From JBDTMC01 sp039934475 (GTDB lineage Bacteria; Acidobacteriota; Terriglobia; Bryobacterales; Bryobacteraceae): DNA of 12,955 bases. Position 1 is the stretch's first letter. The number at the start of each line of letters is the position of its first letter. The translations under genes were made by a program, and so were the position numbers. Below, in pieces: positions 1 through 5,597 of this stretch. Location of the stretch: contig JBDTMC010000201.1 in assembly GCA_039934475.1 (NCBI GenBank), positions 1 through 12,955 on the forward strand. Reading direction: 5' to 3'. The notes beneath the pieces were generated by a model that saw only the letters and a list, made by a program, of their open reading frames with translations, ran no database searches and had not been told where the DNA came from.

Positions 1-42
1 CTTCAGGAGAACCTTTTCTCATCTCCGCCCCTATACATTCAA

Positions 43-114
43 ACAGGCACGATTTCTGACACCGGTAAGCTACTGTAAATAAGGGAGTTCTCAAGGGAAG
101 AAATTCGTGCCTGT
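43..114. repeat. Imperfect inverted repeat pair, possible REP/MITE-like element
   Basis: The left arm at 43-57 (ACAGGCACGATTTCT) is the reverse complement of the right arm at 99-114 (AGAAATTCGTGCCTGT) apart from one extra T at 104. The arms are 15 bp long and enclose 41 bases, giving a 72-base unit. The enclosed part includes the small palindrome ACCGGT at 61-66. The spacer is too long for an ordinary intrinsic terminator, and no T run follows. No transposase or clear flanking direct repeat is visible. The structure resembles a short non-coding mobile palindrome (REP or MITE type), but that is inference; it could also be a regulatory hairpin for the gene at 199. Confidence 0.55.
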
Positions 115-198
115 CCTAATTTTCGAGCCTGACCACGTGCGCCACGGACTGCTATCTAGTGGCGCTGCGAAGCGAGTAAGTGCCATCCTGAAGTGTAA

Positions 199-1242
199 AT
201 GCGATACGCTCTACTCGAATTGCTGACAGTCATTCTCTCGGCAACATCGCTACTCGCGCAGATACCTCCTGCTGAGGGGGAGCCGATACGTGTAGGGCCT
301 GGAGTAACGGCCCCCCGCGTCATTCGGAAGGTCGAGCCCGAATTTACGTCCGAGGCAAGGTCCGCGCAGATCCAAGGAGTAGTGATCCTGCAGGTCATCA
401 TCGACGAGAAAGGTCATCCCACCGATATTTCCATTCTCAGCCCATTGGGATTCGGCCTCGACGAACGCGCCGTGGCGGCCTTGGAAAAATGGGAATTCGT
501 AGCTGGCAAGAATGCGGGCGTGCCGGTGAAGATCCTGGCTACGGTCGAAGTCAATTTTCGCTTCCTTGGACTCTACTTTGACGAGAAGACGGAACGCCGG
601 AGAACTGCTTTCAACATAGCGGCGCAAACCATCGGCAGGGCTGGGGCAAAACAGCCCGAAGTGGACAAAGCTGTTGAATCGATTCTCGATCTGAGCCGGC
701 AGAAGTTCATTCCTGCTCTGTATCTTGTCGGAGTCTGGAAAGTGACTGGTCAACACGTTGCGGAGGCTCCAGACGAGGGCTTCGAAATGATCCAGAAAGC
801 GGCAGCCAAGAACTACGGACCGGCGATATACGACGTAGCCTTGCGCCGCATTACGGGCCGCGGCATGCCGCTCGATGTGGAGAAGGGACTGCAGGCGATG
901 CGGGATGCCTCCACCCTCGGCAGTCCTCAGGCCCAGTTCCATCTTGGCAATCGCTACGAAAAAGGAGACGGCGTTCCGCCTGACCTCGATCGCGCCCAGC
1001 GCTATTTCCGGCTGTGCGCCGCTCAAGACATCGGGCTATGCCAGTACCGCCTGGGACTGCTCCTGTACGAGGCGCCGGAGCGCCGCGAACGAAACTATCT
1101 CCAGGCCTTGGCGTTGTTCCGGCTCGCCTCAGCAAAGGGAGTGCCCGAGGCCGGAAAGATCAGTGCGGACGAGGCTCCCAAATTAACGGCAGAACAAAGC
1201 GCGTGGGTAGCCCGTCTGAAAGATCAGATCGTCCGAAAATAA
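199..1242 (+). CDS. Exported TonB C-terminal-domain protein with Sel1-like repeats
   Basis: The 347-residue protein opens with a hydrophobic signal-like segment (residues 4-20, ending SLLAQ), which points to export. Residues about 39-121 match the TonB C-terminal domain pattern: a P-R-V-I-R-K-V-E-P-E-F start, then G-V-V-I-L-Q-V-I-I-D-E, then the closing A-L-E-K-W-E-F-V-A-G. Residues about 171-315 contain four helical repeats of roughly 36 residues resembling Sel1/TPR repeats; the best is Q-F-H-L-G-N-R-Y-E-K-G-D-G-V at 246-259. The proline-rich periplasm-spanning linker of classical TonB is absent, and if the leader is cleaved there is no membrane anchor. A role as a periplasmic protein-interaction scaffold, perhaps with TonB receptors like the one at 8470, is inference. 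The ATG at 199 has no good Shine-Dalgarno site. The gene converges on higA with a 36-base gap. Confidence 0.85.
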   Translation: MRYALLELLTVILSATSLLAQIPPAEGEPIRVGPGVTAPRVIRKVEPEFTSEARSAQIQGVVILQVIIDEKGHPTDISILSPLGFGLDERAVAALEKWEFVAGKNAGVPVKILATVEVNFRFLGLYFDEKTERRRTAFNIAAQTIGRAGAKQPEVDKAVESILDLSRQKFIPALYLVGVWKVTGQHVAEAPDEGFEMIQKAAAKNYGPAIYDVALRRITGRGMPLDVEKGLQAMRDASTLGSPQAQFHLGNRYEKGDGVPPDLDRAQRYFRLCAAQDIGLCQYRLGLLLYEAPERRERNYLQALALFRLASAKGVPEAGKISADEAPKLTAEQSAWVARLKDQIVRK

Positions 1243-1247
1243 CTCAA

Positions 1248-1261
1248 GCGGCAACAGCCGC
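1248..1261 (-). terminator. Small hairpin between convergent genes, possible higA terminator
   Basis: GCGGC (1248-1252) pairs with GCCGC (1257-1261) around a 4-base loop. Read on the minus strand the stem is followed by TTGAGTTATTTT, a T-rich tail, so it could end the higA transcript. On the plus strand no T tract follows. The stem is only 5 bp, so the call is weak. Confidence 0.3.
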
Positions 1262-1278
1262 CCACCGAGTAAGCCTTT

Positions 1279-1560
1279 CTAAGCCACTTCCAGTCGCTTG
1301 AGCTTGAGCCGGTCGCGGCGGACGTGAGCTAAATCGTACTGGGCTTGTTGCACAAGCCAGCCTTGCTCAGTGCCGCCGAAAACCTGGGACAGCCTCACGG
1401 CCATTTCGGGAGAAATGCCTCGCTTTCCGTTGACGAGTTCGGATAACGTGTTGCGCGTCACGCCCAGAGCTTGAGCCGCAACCGTGATCGTCAAGCCCAT
1501 AGGCTCGATGCACTCCTGCATCACCACGCTGCCGGGGTGCGGCGGATTTTTCATTGGCAT
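1279..1560 (-). CDS. higA: HigA-type antitoxin / XRE-family transcriptional regulator (orphan)
   Basis: The product is 93 residues starting MPMKNPPHPG, the hallmark N terminus of HigA/VapI antitoxins. A helix-turn-helix follows (V-A-A-Q-A-L-G-V-T-R-N-T-L-S-E-L-V-N-G), then the family-typical G-I-S-P-E-M-A-V-R-L-S and a C-terminal W-L-V-Q-Q-A-Q-Y-D-L. HigA proteins neutralise the HigB mRNA interferase and repress their own operon. The reading frame stays open upstream to 1713, but ATG 1560 is chosen because GAGAGGA lies 8 bases before it and the family starts here. HigB normally precedes HigA. Only about 130 bases separate this start from the divergent gene at 1690, and they encode nothing HigB-like. 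Downstream is the convergent gene at 199-1242. So no partner toxin is visible, and the protein may act as a plain DNA-binding regulator or as a solitary antitoxin. Confidence 0.88.
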   Translation of the reverse strand: MPMKNPPHPGSVVMQECIEPMGLTITVAAQALGVTRNTLSELVNGKRGISPEMAVRLSQVFGGTEQGWLVQQAQYDLAHVRRDRLKLKRLEVA

Positions 1561-1568
1561 GGGCCGAG

Positions 1569-1610
1569 TCCTCTCACCCGAACTGTATCGCGACACGTGG
1601 CGGATGTCAC
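1569..1610 (-). promoter_or_regulatory. Candidate sigma70 promoter and Shine-Dalgarno of higA
   Basis: On the minus strand GTGACA (1610-1605, 5 of 6 to TTGACA) is separated by 17 bases from TACAGT (1587-1582, 4 of 6 to TATAAT). The predicted transcript start, about 1575, coincides with the Shine-Dalgarno GAGAGGA (1575-1569), 8 bases before ATG 1560. Because HigA proteins usually autorepress, an operator is likely near here. Only a weak GACA-N9-TGTC inverted repeat overlaps the -35. Confidence 0.4.
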
Positions 1611-1677
1611 CACCCCGCGGAAACAGACCTCCAAAACTTTCTACGCTATGCATCCGCAGCAATGCGACGGCGCGCGA

Positions 1678-1683
1678 TAAGAT
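1678..1683 (+). promoter_or_regulatory. Candidate -10 box giving a leaderless transcript from 1690
   Basis: TAAGAT (4 of 6 to TATAAT) ends 6 bases before the GTG start at 1690, and no Shine-Dalgarno is present. A start site about 7 bases downstream would fall on the GTG itself. No convincing -35 is visible. Confidence 0.3.
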
Positions 1684-1689
1684 AACCCC

Positions 1690-2733
1690 GTGATCCGTCG
1701 CCACTTCATCCAAACTACCCTCGGCTTGCCCTTGCTAGGCGCGCTGCCCGCCTCCGCCTCCGCCGCCCCGATTCCGGACCAGCTCAAGACCCCTTACAAG
1801 CTGAATCGCCTGGTGGTGCGGGCTTCGGAGAAGGCGGGCACATTCGACGTGAAGTCGGTGGATTGCCCCTTCGTCTGTTCGAACGCCGGCCGCTTCTATA
1901 TGACCTATGTCGGCTTTGACGGCACCGGCTACCAGACCGGTCTCGCCTCCTCGGACGACCTCGTCACTTGGAAGCCGGAGGGTTTAATCCTCGCCCGAGA
2001 TCCAAAAAATCCCGTCACCCGCTACAACGTCGCGCTCACCTGGATCCTTCGCGAAAACGACGTCTTCTCGCCCGGCAAACTGAAGAAGGTGAACGGGCGC
2101 TTTCTCGGCACCTACCACGCCTATCCGAGCGCCGGTTACGAAGAGGGTCCGGCGGTCATCGGCTTGTGTTGGAGCGAGGACCTGCGACACTGGCATGTGG
2201 ACCCGCCCTGTCTGCGCCCCGCCGATGGCGCGCCCTGGGAGCGAGGCGGCCTCTATAAGGCGTGCCTGGTGGAAGAAAGAGGCACTTACTATCTCTTCTA
2301 CAACGCCAAGACCGAAGAGAAACAATGGCACGAGCAAATCGGCGTGGCCACCTCGCCTGACCTTAAAACTTGGACACGCCATGAGGGCAATCCGACGATC
2401 CCAAACGGAGGCCCCGGCAGCGTCGACGAGAAGTTCGCCAGCGATCCCTGCGTTCTGAAGTTCGGGAACCAGTGGGCCATCTTCTACTACAGCCTCGACG
2501 CGAAGGGGAAAGCCCGCGACCTGCTCGCCCTGTCGCCCGATCTCAAGAAGGCGACAAAGTGCGAGGGTATTCTGGTGGACGTCAGCAAGAACCCGGACGA
2601 CGTGGATTCCACCTATGCTCACAAACCAAGCGTGATCGCCAAGGACGGTGTGCTGTACCACTACTATTGCGCGGTATCGGAGAAGCACGGCCGCGGCATC
2701 GGCGTGGCGACGTCACGGCCCCTGGCGCGCTGA
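1690..2733 (+). CDS. Tat-exported five-bladed beta-propeller protein, glycoside hydrolase family 43-like
   Basis: This 347-residue protein has a twin-arginine leader: M-I-R-R-H-F-I-Q, then a hydrophobic stretch to about residue 26 ending A-S-A-A-P. That predicts folding in the cytoplasm and Tat export. The mature part carries the repeated blade signature S-x-D-L-x-x-W: S88-D-D-L-V-T-W, S162-E-D-L-R-H-W, S222-P-D-L-K-T-W, and a degenerate copy at S282-P-D-L-K-K-A. This is typical of the GH43/GH32/GH68/GH130 propeller superfamily. Candidate acidic active-site residues are Asp59 (D-C-P-F-V), Glu184 (W-E-R-G-G) and Asp252 (S-D-P-C-V); their assignment is inference. The likely role is hydrolysis or binding of a glycan outside the cytoplasm, with unknown substrate. 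The start is GTG with no Shine-Dalgarno. The RraA-like gene begins 16 bases after the stop. Confidence 0.8.
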   Translation: MIRRHFIQTTLGLPLLGALPASASAAPIPDQLKTPYKLNRLVVRASEKAGTFDVKSVDCPFVCSNAGRFYMTYVGFDGTGYQTGLASSDDLVTWKPEGLILARDPKNPVTRYNVALTWILRENDVFSPGKLKKVNGRFLGTYHAYPSAGYEEGPAVIGLCWSEDLRHWHVDPPCLRPADGAPWERGGLYKACLVEERGTYYLFYNAKTEEKQWHEQIGVATSPDLKTWTRHEGNPTIPNGGPGSVDEKFASDPCVLKFGNQWAIFYYSLDAKGKARDLLALSPDLKKATKCEGILVDVSKNPDDVDSTYAHKPSVIAKDGVLYHYYCAVSEKHGRGIGVATSRPLAR

Positions 2734-2739
2734 TATAAT
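2731..2739 (+). promoter_or_regulatory. Perfect extended -10 promoter element before the RraA-like gene
   Basis: TGATATAAT matches the extended -10 consensus TGnTATAAT exactly. Its TGA is the stop codon of the preceding gene. Transcription would begin about 2746, only 3-5 bases before ATG 2750, and the start lacks a Shine-Dalgarno site, so a near-leaderless mRNA is implied. The -35 position (2711-2716, CGTCAC) is poor, as extended -10 promoters tolerate. Confidence 0.5.
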
Positions 2740-2749
2740 CCGCGTTGTA

Positions 2750-3469
2750 ATGAAACGCATTCTAATTGGCGGCCTTAGCGCCGCACTCCTGATTGGTTTA
2801 CTGCTCTTTGCCCAGCCCTCCGGCGATCCCTTGATGGAGGGTTACAAGCTGGTGGAAGTGTCGTCCGTAGCCGATGCAATGGAGCAGTTATATGGACAGC
2901 GAGCCTATATGTCTCATGAAATGCGCCCGCAGTTCATGACTAAGTTCGCCGGTCCCGCGGTCACCGTGCTGATGAAGAAGGAAGAGCATACCGAAGGGTC
3001 GAAGGCTTCGCAGGGAATGCTCGACGCCATCGACGCCGCGCCGCCCGGCTCGGTCTACGTCATGGTGGTCCAGGATGGAGCCGACATCGCCGGTATCGGC
3101 GGTCTGATGGCCACCGCCATGAAGTTCCGCGGCCTCGCCGGTGCCGTCATCGACGGTTCCGTCCGCGATACGCCACAGATCCGCCGCCTTCAGTTCCCCG
3201 TCTTCAGCCGTGGCGTCTCCCCGGCGACCTCGGTCAACCACTACCGCTTCGCCGGCATCAACATCCCCGTAACCTGCGCCGGAGTGACAGTAAACCCCGG
3301 TGACATCATCGCCGCCGACGAAGACGGCGTAGCGGTGGTACCCAAGGCCAAAGCCGCTGACGTCCTCAAAAAGGCGCAGGATCTCGACGACACCGAACAC
3401 AAGATGTACCCGTTCATCGAAAAATTCAAGAGCATTCGCGAAGCCGTCGCCAAATTCGGCCGCATCTGA
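2750..3469 (+). CDS. RraA / HMG-CHA aldolase family protein with signal peptide
   Basis: The 239-residue protein begins M-K-R-I-L-I-G-G and has a hydrophobic segment over residues 4-20, then A-Q-P-S-G, consistent with a cleaved signal peptide or an anchor. The rest is the RraA fold. Residues 117-140 contain the family core (G-G-L-M-A-T-A, R-G-L-A-G-A-V-I-D-G, V-R-D). Arg139 and Asp140 occupy the positions used for substrate and metal binding in 4-hydroxy-4-methyl-2-oxoglutarate aldolases, so a class II pyruvate-type aldolase or decarboxylase is more plausible than an RNase E inhibitor, especially in an exported protein. The open frame extends back to 2648 inside the previous gene; ATG 2750 is chosen because it gives the basic-hydrophobic leader. 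The SDR gene starts three bases after the stop, suggesting one transcript. The substrate is unknown. Confidence 0.82.
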   Translation: MKRILIGGLSAALLIGLLLFAQPSGDPLMEGYKLVEVSSVADAMEQLYGQRAYMSHEMRPQFMTKFAGPAVTVLMKKEEHTEGSKASQGMLDAIDAAPPGSVYVMVVQDGADIAGIGGLMATAMKFRGLAGAVIDGSVRDTPQIRRLQFPVFSRGVSPATSVNHYRFAGINIPVTCAGVTVNPGDIIAADEDGVAVVPKAKAADVLKKAQDLDDTEHKMYPFIEKFKSIREAVAKFGRI

Positions 3470-3472
3470 ACC

Positions 3473-4141
3473 ATGAACATCCTCATCTTCGGAGCCACCG
3501 GAATGGTCGGACAAGGTGTCTTACTGGAGTGCCTGCGCGACCCCACGGTTCAACTCGTCCAAACCATCGGACGCACGCCCACCCCGACCGAGCACTCCAA
3601 GCACCGCGACATTGTCCACAAGGACCTCCACGATTTCACCGCTCTCGAAGCCCAACTCGCCGGGTTTGACGCTTGTTTCTTCTGTCTCGGCGTCTCCTCC
3701 GCTGGCATGACCGAAGCTGACTATGACCGCGTCACCTACGGAATTACCCTCGCCGCCGCCCAACCCCTGGCGCGCCTCAATCCCCTAATGACCTTCATCT
3801 ACGTCTCCGGCGCCGGCACCGACGGCTCTGAAAAGGGTCGCGTCATGTGGGCCCGGGTCAAAGGGCGAACGGAAAACGCCCTCCTCCGCCTGCCCTTCAA
3901 AGCCGCCTATATGTTCCGCCCAGGCGTCATCCAGCCAGTTCTCGGTGTAATCTCCAAAACCGCATCGTACCGTTTGCTCTATGGCGTCGCGAAACCCATC
4001 CTCCCTCTCCTCCGGCGAGCCTTTCCCAACTACATCCTCACCACTCAGGAAATTGGCCGCGCCATGCTAACCGTCGCCCAACACGGCGCGCCGAAGCAAA
4101 TCCTCGAGGCTCCAGACATCCGTGCCATCCTTCAAACCTGA
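3473..4141 (+). CDS. Atypical short-chain dehydrogenase / NAD(P)H-binding epimerase-like protein
   Basis: This 222-residue Rossmann-fold protein has the dinucleotide-binding loop G7-A-T-G-M-V-G-Q-G at its N terminus and the SDR strand-5 segment I-Y-V-S-G-A-G at 109-115. The usual catalytic Tyr-x-x-x-Lys is replaced by W126-A-R-V-K130, followed by G-R-T-E-N-A. That is characteristic of the atypical SDR subgroup related to HTATIP2 and YbjT-type NAD(P)-binding proteins, so classic dehydrogenase chemistry is doubtful and a cofactor-sensing or redox role is possible. No signal peptide is seen, so it should act in the cytoplasm, unlike its upstream neighbour. It starts three bases after the RraA-like gene without its own Shine-Dalgarno, implying translational coupling. 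Confidence 0.83.
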   Translation: MNILIFGATGMVGQGVLLECLRDPTVQLVQTIGRTPTPTEHSKHRDIVHKDLHDFTALEAQLAGFDACFFCLGVSSAGMTEADYDRVTYGITLAAAQPLARLNPLMTFIYVSGAGTDGSEKGRVMWARVKGRTENALLRLPFKAAYMFRPGVIQPVLGVISKTASYRLLYGVAKPILPLLRRAFPNYILTTQEIGRAMLTVAQHGAPKQILEAPDIRAILQT

Positions 4142-4185
4142 GAATTCAATCCCCCTAATTCCCAGCAAGATAACGGTGATTGCCA

Positions 4186-4194
4186 TGCTACACT
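4186..4194 (+). promoter_or_regulatory. Candidate extended -10 promoter of the cysM operon
   Basis: TGCTACACT fits TGnTATAAT at the TG and at four of six hexamer positions. The start site would be near 4201, just before the leader hairpin at 4203-4219. No good -35 is seen. It is the best promoter-like site in the 87-base gap before cysM. Confidence 0.35.
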
Positions 4195-4202
4195 GAATCC
4201 GA

Positions 4203-4219
4203 ATGGGGGCCTCCCCCAT
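4203..4219 (+). other. Perfect GC-rich hairpin in the cysM leader
   Basis: ATGGGGG (4203-4209) pairs perfectly with CCCCCAT (4213-4219) around a CCT loop, a very stable 7-bp stem. It ends 9 bases before ATG 4229 and would lie at or near the 5' end of the mRNA if the 4186 promoter is used. It could stabilise the transcript or control ribosome access. No T run follows, so it is not a convincing terminator for the SDR gene. Confidence 0.45.
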
Positions 4220-4228
4220 CTCATCACC

Positions 4229-5185
4229 ATGGCCTCACTTGGAGCACTGCCTCGCCCCGAACGCGCGATGGCCACCAACCTACTCGCTCAAATCGGCCAT
4301 ACTCCGCTTCTGCACCTCGAATCGCTCACGGTGGATCTCCCCGGCATCGAGATTTACGGAAAAGCCGAGTTCTTCAATCCCGGCGGCTCCGTCAAAGACC
4401 GTCCCGCCCTCGGCATGATCCTCGACGGCGAGCGCACTGGCCGCCTCCACAAGGACCGCATCCTTCTCGATTCCACCAGTGGCAACACCGGCATCGCCTA
4501 CGCAATGATCTGTGCCGCCAAAGGCTACAAAGTCAAACTCTGCCTCCCCTCGAACGCCAGCGAAGAGCGCAAGCGCATTCTGGGGGCTTACGGAGCCGAA
4601 ATCGTCTACACTGACCCCGGCGAAGGTTCCGATGGCGCCATCCGCGCCTGCCGCGCCATCTACGAAGCCGACCCCGATATCTACTTCTACCCGGACCAGT
4701 ACAGCAATCCCGCCAACTGGAAAGCGCACTACGATACTACGGCTGTAGAAATTTTGGAGCAAACTGCCGGCCGCGTCACCCACTTTGTGGCCGCCATGGG
4801 TACCAGTGGCACTTTCATGGGCGTCACCCGCCGCCTCCGCCGCGATGCCCCAACCGCCGTCTGCATCTCCGCCCAACCCAGTTCCGGCTTCCACGGACTG
4901 GAAGGCCTCAAGCACATGCCCACGGCCATCGTGCCGGCAATCTATGACGACACCCTGGCCGACGAAAATCTCTGGCTCGAAACCGAAGATGGCTATCGAA
5001 TGACCCGCCGCGTCGCCCGCGAAGAGGGTATCCTGGTAGGAATTTCCGCCGGGGGCAATTTGCACGCCGCTGTCACCATCGGCAAGCGGTTGGCAGCTGA
5101 AGGAAAGTCGGGTGTGATTGTCACCATCCTCTGCGATGGAGCATCCAAGTATTTAAGCGAACCCTTCTGGAATGATAAAGATTGA
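4229..5185 (+). CDS. cysM: Cysteine synthase, CysO-thiocarboxylate-dependent CysM type
   Basis: This is a fold-type II PLP enzyme of 318 residues (305 if translation starts at ATG 4268). The PLP lysine is in N-P-G-G-S-V-K56-D-R-P. The substrate loop is S82-T-S-G-N-T-G88 and the PLP phosphate loop G191-T-S-G-T. Family enzymes replace the activated hydroxyl of O-acetyl- or O-phosphoserine with sulfur to make cysteine. Direct linkage to mec, cysO and moeZ indicates the sulfur donor is the CysO thiocarboxylate, as for mycobacterial CysM. At the position of mycobacterial CysM Arg220 (L-R-N-M) this protein has Lys228 (L-K-H-M); the comparison is from memory. ATG 4229 gives the longest frame, but ATG 4268 (M-A-T-N-L-L) aligns better with the family N terminus; neither has a Shine-Dalgarno. 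The end overlaps mec by 14 bases. Confidence 0.9.
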   Translation: MASLGALPRPERAMATNLLAQIGHTPLLHLESLTVDLPGIEIYGKAEFFNPGGSVKDRPALGMILDGERTGRLHKDRILLDSTSGNTGIAYAMICAAKGYKVKLCLPSNASEERKRILGAYGAEIVYTDPGEGSDGAIRACRAIYEADPDIYFYPDQYSNPANWKAHYDTTAVEILEQTAGRVTHFVAAMGTSGTFMGVTRRLRRDAPTAVCISAQPSSGFHGLEGLKHMPTAIVPAIYDDTLADENLWLETEDGYRMTRRVAREEGILVGISAGGNLHAAVTIGKRLAAEGKSGVIVTILCDGASKYLSEPFWNDKD

Positions 5186-5588
5186 ATCTGATGCCTGGCA
5201 GGTGATGGTTGCCCACGCCCGCTCGGCCTTCCCAAACGAATGCTGCGGAGCGATGCTCGGCTCCAGCGACGGCGAAACTAAATCCGTCAAAGTAGCCGTC
5301 CCCCTTGAGAACGCCTTCGAAGGCTCCCAAGCGGCACGCTACGACATCCGTCCCGAAGACCTCCTCGCCGCCGACCGGGAAGCCCGCCGCCAGGGTCTCG
5401 ATCTCATCGGCATCTTTCATTCGCACCCTGACTGCGACGCCTACTTCTCCGAAACGGATCTCAAGAATTCCTGTCCCTGGTACTCGTTCGTCGTCCTCTC
5501 AATTAAGAAGGGCGAGTTCGACCACGCCGCCAGCTTCCTGCCCGACTTCGAGCAGACCGCGGCCGCCAAAGAAGAGTTAGTTTACTGA
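5172..5588 (+). CDS. mec: JAMM/MPN+ zinc metallopeptidase, Mec-type CysO-cysteine peptidase
   Basis: The 138-residue protein contains a complete JAMM zinc-peptidase signature: Glu23 (P-N-E-C-C-G), then H83-S-H85-P with S93 and D96 at the canonical H-S-H-x7-S-x-x-D spacing. In M. tuberculosis the orthologous Mec cleaves cysteine from the C terminus of CysO-cysteine adducts. Beside cysO the same job is expected here, and it would also be the natural candidate to trim the four extra residues on this CysO. Length and lack of signal peptide fit the single-domain bacterial cytoplasmic members. It starts 14 bases inside the end of cysM in another frame with no clear Shine-Dalgarno, so it is probably translated by coupling. 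cysO follows after 9 bases. Confidence 0.9.
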   Translation: MIKIESDAWQVMVAHARSAFPNECCGAMLGSSDGETKSVKVAVPLENAFEGSQAARYDIRPEDLLAADREARRQGLDLIGIFHSHPDCDAYFSETDLKNSCPWYSFVVLSIKKGEFDHAASFLPDFEQTAAAKEELVY

Positions 5589-5597
5589 GGTTTTCCC

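Noticed and set aside
250..1026. 258-residue minus-strand ORF antisense to the TonB-C/Sel1 gene
   Set aside because: It is the antisense of a recognisable gene and has no domain signature or ribosome-binding site.
1561..1713. N-terminal extension of HigA or a HigB remnant in frame upstream of ATG 1560
   Set aside because: The 51 extra residues show no similarity to HigB or to HigA that I can recognise; a Shine-Dalgarno at 1569-1575 and a promoter-like pair inside this stretch favour the start at 1560.
2648..2749. Upstream in-frame start for the RraA-like gene
   Set aside because: It overlaps the end of the propeller gene, adds 34 non-homologous residues and would bury the signal peptide.
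1984..3514. Long minus-strand ORFs (1984-2688 and 2888-3514) opposite the propeller and RraA-like genes
   Set aside because: Both are antisense shadows with no recognisable motifs; the plus-strand genes explain the region.
4280..5065. 261-residue minus-strand ORF antisense to cysM
   Set aside because: It has low-complexity Gly/Ala/Val/Asp-rich translation typical of the antisense of GC-rich genes; cysM motifs on the other strand are unambiguous.
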